Under the pieces are notes generated by a model that did no database searches, was not told where the DNA came from, and saw nothing but the letters and a program-made list of their open reading frames with translations. Source: Nothopassalora personata (lineage: Eukaryota; Ascomycota; Dothideomycetes; Mycosphaerellales; Mycosphaerellaceae). Taken from it: a stretch of DNA of 64,000 bases. This document shows, in pieces, positions 57,101 to 64,000 of this stretch. A program made the translations under genes and the position numbers. The stretch is from NCBI GenBank assembly GCA_033816765.1, contig CM066290.1, positions 1,612,001-1,676,000 on the forward strand, read 5' to 3'. The first letter of the stretch is position 1. Every line of letters begins with the position of its first letter.

Positions 57101-57520
57101 TTAATAACGGTAAGACACGAGAAAAATAGCACCTCTACTAAAAGAGGGGGATAAGGTCTATCTCCTTATAAAAAACTTAAGAATAAGAAGATAGACTAAG
57201 AAACTAGATTACGTTAAGATCGGACTATTTTTTATCGATAAAGTTATAGAACTAGTTAACTACCGTCTACGGCTACTACCTAACGTAAAAATCTACCTAG
57301 TCTTCTATATCTCTAAGTTAGAACCCGTAGACGCTAAATTACCCTACTAGGAAAGCTTCTATTTCGAGCTAGAAGTAGAAAACGAATTCGAAGTCGAAAA
57401 AATCCTAGATAAAAAAGGTTAGCGATACCTTATTACGGAGAAAGGATACGACGAATTAGAGAATACCTAGGAACTAAAACAACACCTACGAAACTATTAG
57501 TAAAAGATCCGATAATACTA
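54171..57520 (+). pseudogene. pol of T11, RIP-damaged
   Basis: Protease KIDTIIDSGVSGNFT near 54210 (an ordinary D-S-G site), reverse transcriptase YIDD at 55309-55320, RNase H IETDTSNIAIGACL near 55747, integrase 56280-56900, chromodomain near 57380-57470 (EFEVEKILDKKG, then RYLI and GYDELENT). Confidence 0.87.
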
Positions 57521-57570
57521 AAAATAGGTCCGCCGATACAACCTACGATAATAGATCTCTCGGCCGACGA

Positions 57571-57645
57571 GCAACTAGTATAGGAATTAAACCTACGACC
57601 TTAAGAGTATAGATAGCTTACGCTCTACTACTAAGCTACCTAGCC
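57571..57645 (-). tRNA. Degenerate tRNA-like sequence in T11
   Basis: About 75 bases, minus strand, nearly the same as 42974-43047 in T7 (D arm AGCTTAGTAGTAGAGC, T arm GTAGG...CCTAT). Also antisense to pol and between pol and the antisense ORF. Anticodon not assignable. Confidence 0.4.
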
Positions 57646-57759
57646 GATTAATAGAAATAGGGATATAACTTATAAATAAATACCCTAATAAGTTTCTACC
57701 CCTAGGGACTCGCCCTAGGGCTTCGCCCTAGAAAGCGCCGCCTAGTCGTTTACGGGCAT

Positions 57760-58160
57760 CTCTAGGATATTAGAGAAAGAAACTAGCGAAGGCAATACCT
57801 CTACCCCCGACGCCTACTTAAGAGACGCTAGCTCCTCGCGCGCCTCTTCCTCCTCGAGCTCCTCTAACTCCTTAGCGATAGCGTCGTTAGTGCGACGCTT
57901 AGCTAAGCGTAGCTATTTCCGAAGACGGATCTTACGTATCTTTAGCCACACCTCCTCCTCTTTAATCCTCTTAAGCTCTAGCTTAAGCTTATTGCGCGAA
58001 TCGCGAAGACGTTCCTACTCCGGATAAGAAAGATACACGTCGTAATCCTTATAGGCCTTTCCGAATATAGGCCGAATACTTCCTAGACCGAGAACCTACG
58101 ATACACTTTACTACCGCGCCCGAGGATCGAGACTTCTAATAATTTGTATATAGAGCTATT
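57760..58160 (-). pseudogene. Antisense zinc-cluster/coiled-coil ORF of T11, RIP-damaged
   Basis: The minus strand gives KYSAYIRKGL (matching CSECVRKGI of T7). After a one-base shift it gives ERLRDSRNKLKLELKRIKEE and LRLAKRRTNDAIAKELEELEEEE, a coiled coil aligned with that of T7. Located between pol and the 3' LTR. Confidence 0.65.
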
Positions 58161-58298
58161 TTAATACTAGAGATTTTAGTATCTAGAGTAAGTCGTTAAC
58201 GGCGTTTATAGGAGGAAGAAGACATAGTTAACTATTACTACAAGAAATAATAACGGCTTATAAAGCTTCGGGACGAAGCTAGGCTAAAAAGGGGATAG

Positions 58299-58702
58299 TG
58301 TTATGGAATAATTCCTATAGACCCTAGAATTATAATAACGAAATAAGCACGTAACTTATCCTACCTAAGCGCTTAGACTTAGGGCGATTAGACTGCTTAT
58401 GCTTAGACTAATTAGACTACGTATGCTTAGAATAATTAGACTAATTACCGAGATCTACGAATCTCCTTTGTATTTAGGAACGCTAAGAATCCCTTATAGT
58501 TTCGATACGTTTAACTTACTATTTAATATTACTATTTAGAATACACTATAACCTAACCTCTACCTTACTACTACTTAGTCTCTACGAGATAAGATAGCTA
58601 CTACTTTATTACTCTCCCTTAACTTTCCCTCGGCCCGAGAAAAAACTAGATTAAGCTTGTCTTCTTAACTTGTAATATTATTAGGTTATACTAAACCTAA
58701 CA
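58299..58702 (+). repeat. 3' LTR of T11
   Basis: 404 bp, TGTTATGG...CCTAACA, preceded by AAAAAGGGGATAG. Diverged from 52692-53097 mainly in its first half. Confidence 0.8.
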
Positions 58703-59340
58703 CTTGTTATTAACTAGGGAAGATCTAATAAATTGCTCTATAGTAGTTTTATAGTTATATACCTAAGCTTAAAAGTCTTTATAGTACTTAAATATATTAG
58801 GTCTTATAGTATCTAATTTAATATAACTAATTGCTTTTAGAGTGTTATATAGATCGATTATAATAATAGGCTTATATATTGCCTTAATTAAATTATATAA
58901 TTCCTTAGCTAACTTGTCTATATCTCTAAAGTTTAGCCTTAGGGTAGAGTCTAATCTAGCTATAATAATACTAAAAGATTATATGTCCTCTTTCTTCTAT
59001 CGCTTATAGGTAGCTTTATATCCTATACTACGAGTAATGTCCTAAGGAGATTTATTCTAGGTAGTAGTCTTATTCTAGGTATTCTTAGTTGTATCTTAGG
59101 GTTGTTTATAAGCTGCCCTATTTAGAGCATACTTTAGATTAACCTAGTCTAGGTTATAGATAATATATCTAACTAGATCCTTCTCTAGTAGTGCGCTAAT
59201 TAGTATAGATTTCTATACCTAGAACTGTACGCCTTTTCTAAGTACCTAGTTATCCTTAGTAGACCTTACTAGGTTGCTAGAGGTATTGTTTCTAAACTCT
59301 ATATCTAGTCTAGCTCTTTTAGATGCTATACTACGGTAAT
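58703..59340 (-). pseudogene. T12: copia-type gag fragment, RIP-damaged
   Basis: The minus strand translated through stops reads TKDNxVLRKGVQF, then SILISALLEKDLV, and further LDSTLRLNFRDIDKLAKELYNLIKA, the pattern of Ty1/copia Gag (UBN2-like). It is cut off on the left by the T11 LTR. Confidence 0.55.
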
Positions 59341-59656
59341 AATGCTTAGTACCGATGTCCTATAGTAGTTCTTAAATCGATTAGATAGTTATCCGTAAAA
59401 TAGATATAGGGTCGGGTCTACTAGTAAGGTAAGCTAATCCTTAATAGAGCTTCGATAATAATTTAGGTTTTAGAATAAATAGGTAGAGGAGCACTCGGGC
59501 TTATAACCTATTATATATAGGTATTTAACGAGTATAAGCTTCTAGATTAAAACGATAGGGTAGATTAGTAACCCTTATAAATTGCTATAGGGTGTAAGAC
59601 TATCTAGCTATAGAAACAGTGTAATATAGTATATATATGCCAAGTCCTAACTAACA
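59341..59656 (-). repeat. Probable 5' LTR of T12
   Basis: Read on the minus strand it begins TGTTAGTTAGG (59656) and ends near 59355 before CGGTACTAAGC, a possible RIP-altered primer site of copia type. The inner limit is approximate. This is the right edge of the transposon cluster. Confidence 0.5.
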
Positions 59657-59894
59657 TAGCTATTGGTTACCTGATTCACAACAGATATCGTCCCGGAGCC
59701 AGTGCCGCTGCCGCTGGACGTGCTAGCCACAAGGAGTAGTGGTGACCGCAATTGCCTGCCCTGCTAAACTTTCGGTGGTGAATCGTGAGATCATCAACTT
59801 TGTGTGGGAGCTCAAGCTGTATCCGTTGGTGACATGCAATTCATGTAGTGTACAGTACCGTCAGACACTCCCATTGCATCAACTAACAGCAACA
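59657..59894 (+). promoter_or_regulatory. Upstream region of the CBP3 gene
   Basis: Unique, undamaged sequence of about 240 bases between the last transposon and the ATG, ending CAACAATGG, a good fungal start context. Confidence 0.5.
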
Positions 59895-60890
59895 ATGGCC
59901 AGCAACAGCGTATGCTCGACGTGTCTACGGGCAATACGCCAGCAAGCGCGCATCCAATGCCATAGCAGAAATGTCCATGCAGCGCGGTCACTAACAACCT
60001 CCCATGGCCTCCGTGCCCAAGAACTGCCCAAGTCAGCGCATCAGCCTCCTCCGCCCGCCGAATCGCCCTTCAGCCAGACGACACCACCCGGGCCGCAAGA
60101 CAACAATGTTGCTCCCCCTTCTTTCAAAGACCTTGCCGCCTCCTTACGCAAGACGTCTCGATCCACTACAGAGCCATATGTCGCCTACGGTGGTACCGAG
60201 GACCTGTTCCGGGAGTGCAGCAGACAATGCTCGTATACGATCCCCTCGGCGCTCGCAGAAAAGATGGAAGATCGCGTGCCGCCGATGAACGCAGCGGGTG
60301 ATCATCTGGGCGAAGGCTCGGGGTGGTGGCTGGAGAGCAAGTCGAAGGGAGGTCTGGGCCTGGAAGCCACGTTCAATAGCTGGGCACAAGTGCTGTATCT
60401 GCACATGTGGATGATCACGGTCAGGTTACGATGCTTCCCCAAAGAATACGTCAGGAGCTGGGAGCAGAACCTGCTCGACCACTTCTTCTACGCCGCAGAA
60501 GATCGCATGGCGACATGGCATGGCATGTCTGCGAGAGGTGTTAGGAACAAGAATCTGAAGGATCTGTGGCTGCAGTGGAGAGGCTGCCAATTGAGCTATG
60601 ATGAGGCTCTTGCCAAGGAGAGCGACACAGTTATGGCCGCCGCAATCTGGCGTAACGTGTTCAAGGCGAATGAGGGTGTCGACGTCGCTGATCTGGCTAC
60701 CGTCACAGCGTATACCATGCGGGAACTCCAGCGACTAGGCAACCTCACCGACGCCGAGATCTCCGGAGGGCAGATCAAATTCGGCGAGCCGAGAAGCATT
60801 ACAGAGATACTCTCGAAGAAGAGCCCAGCATTCAGACAGCGACTCACCGCCGTTGAATTGAAGGCACCAGAGCTTAGCGGTCAGCCATAG
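59895..60890 (+). CDS. CBP3: Ubiquinol-cytochrome c reductase assembly chaperone, CBP3 family
   Basis: 331 residues without introns. I use ATG 59895 because it is the first ATG in the frame and begins an Arg/Ser/Ala-rich, acid-poor leader (MASNSVCSTCLRAIRQQARI) fitting mitochondrial import. A Pro-rich linker follows. The conserved chaperone domain runs from about residue 115 to 290 and includes FNSWAQVLYLHMWMITVRLRCFP, LLDHFFYAAEDRM and KDLWLQWRGCQLSYDEALAK. In yeast, Cbp3 with Cbp6 binds mitochondrial ribosomes and newly made cytochrome b for complex III assembly, and the human relative is UQCC1. Length is normal for the family. It is the first host gene beside the transposon nest and shows no RIP damage. 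Confidence 0.9.
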   Translation: MASNSVCSTCLRAIRQQARIQCHSRNVHAARSLTTSHGLRAQELPKSAHQPPPPAESPFSQTTPPGPQDNNVAPPSFKDLAASLRKTSRSTTEPYVAYGGTEDLFRECSRQCSYTIPSALAEKMEDRVPPMNAAGDHLGEGSGWWLESKSKGGLGLEATFNSWAQVLYLHMWMITVRLRCFPKEYVRSWEQNLLDHFFYAAEDRMATWHGMSARGVRNKNLKDLWLQWRGCQLSYDEALAKESDTVMAAAIWRNVFKANEGVDVADLATVTAYTMRELQRLGNLTDAEISGGQIKFGEPRSITEILSKKSPAFRQRLTAVELKAPELSGQP

Positions 60891-62484
60891 AGCGGCCGCG
60901 ATGTGATTGACGAGCGACCACAAATCAGGTTCATGATGCGGGGCGCCGCAATCATACATTACATTGTATGTATAGTGCCTGTACACTACCAGCAGATAAA
61001 TACTACCCGGGCTGTAGCGCTCTGTCACGAAACTTCAGTTGCGGCGAGCTCCTCATCAATGTGCAAGCTCAGCACTTCATGCGAATCTCCCTCATGACCT
61101 TAATGCAAAGGCGAGCACCACCACCAGGGCGCATCCCCTCTTTTGGTCTTCGAATGGGGCTGCGACAGACATTTGACTGTGTGCACTACCACGTATACTG
61201 TCCGACGTGGCGAGTGCCAGGTTCGCAGATCTTGGTTCTCCTGCGCTTATGTTGTGCTACCATCTCAAGACGCGCACGTTCGAGCTACCCATCAAGGACT
61301 CCTCGCACTCTCACACATGCCTCACTACACAACCCGGCGCTCAGTCTCTTCCATCACTCTAATTCGAACAGGCCGCCATCTCTCCTTCAGGCGTGGATCC
61401 ATTATCATCAACCTCACACGGTTTCTCCTATTGCTTATCATCAGCCATGGTCCCTCTGGCTCAGTCTACTAGCAGATGATTCCCACAGGTAAACAATTTG
61501 ATCTGTCAGTTCCAGGTTCCTGATCTCCTCAGCTTGTGGTCTACGCCGAAACATACGCCGGCATCGCTAGGGTCGTTGGCTACGGCATTGCAATTCTGAA
61601 CAGAATTGTTCTTCGCGGCTTCGAGAAGCGAGAGGCGAAACTGTACCCGTGTGCCTGAGGCCTCGTGCCTGCGAACATGATCGAGGGGAGTAGGAGCCAC
61701 CACAGGATCGTGAGAGTTATATCGTAGCCTGCGGTCAGAAAGACAGGGAAGTCTGTCAAGACGCTACTGATTAGCTTGACCGAACAGACAAAGGATCGAT
61801 TGCATTCTGACATGTGAGAGACTGGTCCAGGTGCATGACTTCCAATCTCGTGCTCGCAACTTGAGCTACGCCGGTCATAGATGCCACGATTCCTATAGTA
61901 GAGCGTGCAACCCCGATCCTAGGTCCCAGATCTGAAAGCGCCACAAATACTGCATTGTACAAACATAGCATCCGTACCGGATTCATGGCCGCCTAAGTAC
62001 ATTCCAGGCGCCACCGACGTCGAAAGATTGTTCTGAATGGTCCTGAATATGCGTTTTCTGGCTGAGTCTGCGGAGTTGCCTCCTCGAGAGCCCGTCGTGC
62101 GCTGGCAAATCGATCCTGTGCCGTCCGGAAAGTCCCAGTTGTCTCGGGTAATATGTCCTATGACACACAGTGGCTGATTGCTCACAATATCCGCGCAGGT
62201 TGCATGGCAACGTCCGTCTGCTGAACCAGCCACGGGCCCCACCATGTCAACGGATCTAGCAACATAAACAGGAACATTTCCTCTACAGTCATCAGTTCTT
62301 CCCTGTGTACAGCTGACAGACGGCCGTAACACTGAAGCGTACAATCGATGGGCTTGTCCGACCAGTCTCACGCTGTCGAGAGGTTCGTAAGAGTTGATCA
62401 CGCCATTGCGTGTCTCCACCTGCCTTTCCTCTGTGTCGTTCTCAAGCTGTCCATTGTCATCGGAAAACCATCGTAAAGCCAGTC
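60891..62484. other. Intergenic region, no supported gene
   Basis: About 1.6 kb of unique sequence between two plus-strand genes. It holds the CBP3 3' end and the dioxygenase promoter. Short frames on both strands occur but none shows a known domain. Confidence 0.5.
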
Positions 62485-63924
62485 ATGGCAGGCGACATAT
62501 TTAACATAGCAGTTCTTGACCTGTCATGGGCAAAGGACCCTAGCAAAAAGCCGGAACTGCTCAGGCAACTCCGTGCGGCATTATTCACTGTCGGCTTCCT
62601 CTATATCATCAATCATGGCGTGGAACAGACCACTATCGATCAGCTCGCGGATACGCTCCCAGATCTTTTCGCACTACCGAGCGACCAGAAGGCCTGCCTG
62701 AGTAAGATGAACAGCCCGCACTTTCTAGGATATAGTGGCTTTGCCGAGGAGACTACTCTCGGGAAGCAAGATCTCAGAGAGCAATTTGATTTCGCCACTG
62801 AGCTTCCAGTGGTTTACAAGGAGCGTCAAGATCCTCTCTCGAATGAACATCATCCCAACTCGGATTTAGCGAGTCGCAGAGACTTTAGCAAACTGTATTG
62901 GCGGCTTCGAGGGCCGAATCAATGGCCGCCGGAAAAGGCCCTACCAGGATTTCGCGACGCTCTAACAAAGTACCACGATGCATTACAAGAACTGTCTTTC
63001 CGCTTTGTGAACTGGATCGAAGAGGCTTTCGGCATTCCTATTGGTACATTCGACCACTTCTTTGGTATGCAAGATCAGCGTAGTGCCGTGATTGACGGCG
63101 GTTCAAGACGGTCTTTCCTGCCGCCTCAACACCGCCTCAAACTCTGCCGGTACCCGCCCTCAGATCCCAACAACGATCATGGACAAGGTGTTGGTGCACA
63201 CAAGGACTCTTCCGGCTGGCTTACGTTTCTATACCAAGTGGGCAACGAGCCGGGCCTCGAAGTACTATCGTCGTCTGGAGAGTGGCTTTCAGTCTTACCC
63301 ATAGAAAGGAGCTTCGTCGTGAATCTCGGAAACGCCTTTGAAGCCGCTACTGAGGTATCTTGCCCCGCCTAGAACCCCATTCGGAGGAGACATTCCGAGA
63401 CGGAGAGAGTAGTTCTAATCGTTCAACAGGGTACCGTGAAGGCGACTATTCATAGGGTAATAGCGCCTAGGCCTAGCAGTAATGTGCGATATTCCATTCC
63501 ATTCTTCCAAGGACTTCCCCTGGACATGAGCGTGAGCGAGGTGCGAGCATACATACCGGAGACAGTTCGGCGTATGGGAAGCGAAGAAGCAAGAATCAAT
63601 GATGGAACGTCGAGCTTCCTCGACACAAGATGGGACAGTTTAGGCGAGAGCCAGCTGCGGAAGTGGATTCGTAGTCACAAAGATGTCGCTTTGAAGCACT
63701 ATGGGCAGGACACTGTCGACTGGTACGTGGCTGCTGACCTCTTTGGGCATTACATTATCAACGTTCACAGACACACCACTCTTGCTGTCCCAAGTCAGAC
63801 CACGCCGTCTTCTTCGTCTTGTTTGTCCTCGACTTCATTAGCAGCTACACGAGTGCACACCACTGAGAAACGCGAAGATCTCCACGATCCCGACATTTCT
63901 CCATCCATAGTAGTAGTCCTTTAG
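62485..63924 (+). CDS. 2-oxoglutarate/Fe(II)-dependent dioxygenase, isopenicillin N synthase-like, two exons
   Basis: Exons 62485-63354 and 63430-63924, intron 63355-63429 (GTATCT...CAACAG, 75 bases, phase 0), giving 454 residues. Start is the first in-frame ATG (MAGDIFNIAVLDLSW). Residues 7-110 are the N-terminal DIOX_N region (AALFTVGFLYIINHGV). The catalytic domain has iron ligands H239 and D241 in GAHKDSSGW and H298 in KATIHRV, and 2-oxoglutarate-binding R310/S312 in RYSIPFF. All key residues are present. Splicing is needed to join H298 to the rest. The family hydroxylates or cyclises small molecules. The substrate is unknown and no biosynthetic cluster is visible. The Ser/Thr-rich C-terminus after residue about 400 is atypical and may hide another intron. 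Confidence 0.9.
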
Positions 63925-64000
63925 ATTGAGAGTCGTAAGAATTTCGTTAGCTGTCGCATACTGACAGACGTGACACGCAGTAATGGCCAACGTGGTTAAC
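63925..64000. other. Downstream of dioxygenase gene, nothing recognised
   Basis: Last 76 bases of the window, probably 3' untranslated sequence. Confidence 0.4.

Larger units (their letters stand above)
53098..58702 (+). mobile_element. T11 body and 3' LTR: RIP-damaged chromovirus
   Basis: Gag, pol, tRNA-like segment, antisense ORF, purine tract and LTR (58299-58702), all plus-oriented except the tRNA-like segment and antisense ORF. Together with T9 it forms a tandem pair. Confidence 0.82.

Noticed and set aside
60968..61492. Plus-strand frame of 174 codons after CBP3
   Set aside because: Composition is low in typical protein features, overlaps other equally long frames, and has no domain.
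61919..62419. Minus-strand open frame of about 166 codons with six Cys
   Set aside because: No ATG near its start, runs into the antisense of the dioxygenase gene, and no domain is recognised. Probably chance, though a small secreted protein cannot be excluded.

Overview
This is genomic DNA of a filamentous ascomycete fungus. The evidence is: short GT-AG introns of about 50 bases with CTAAC/CTGAC branch sites; Ty3/gypsy chromoviruses; pervasive repeat-induced point mutation (RIP), with TG and CA turned into TA on both strands; and two host-type genes at the right end. The resemblance of several introns to one another recalls the introner-like elements of Dothideomycetes, so that class is a reasonable but unproven guess.

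About 59.6 kb is a nest of retroelements, up to five levels deep. I name the elements T1-T12. T9/T11 (plus strand, RIP-damaged, right side) are the oldest host. T2 (minus, RIP-damaged; fragments at 5930-5958, 38557-41811 and 49139-49594) lies in T9. T1 (minus, not RIP-damaged, 1-5929), T3 (plus, RIP-damaged, 5959-38556) and T7 (minus, RIP-damaged, 41812-49138) lie in T2. T4 (plus, RIP-damaged, 10298-36306) lies in T3. T5 (not RIP-damaged, 12335-14785) and T6 (young and nearly intact, 20767-32401) lie in T4. Two solo LTR-like insertions (44820-45011, 49997-50193) and a degenerate copia gag with LTR (58703-59656) complete the cluster. Target-site duplications visible in the sequence fix most of these boundaries.

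Two kinds of gypsy element are present. The chromoviruses (T1, T3, T7, T9, T11 and the deleted T5) all carry, between pol and the 3' LTR, an extra gene on the strand opposite to gag-pol. It encodes a small protein with CX2CX6C zinc-cluster-like pairs, usually followed by a coiled coil. In T1 this antisense gene has five introns. The second kind (T2, T4, T6) has no chromodomain. It carries a large sense-strand third ORF (967 codons, interrupted by one TGA in T6) with its own promoter-like region. It also has a 16-base palindrome, CCGGTCCCGGGACCGG, near each transcription unit: in the LTR, at the gag-pol junction and ahead of ORF3. Both T1 and T6 have textbook -1 frameshift signals between gag and pol.

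From about 59657 the sequence is ordinary unique DNA. It holds a CBP3-type ubiquinol-cytochrome c reductase chaperone gene (59895-60890), an intergenic stretch of about 1.6 kb with no supported gene, and a two-exon 2-oxoglutarate/Fe(II) dioxygenase gene (62485-63924).
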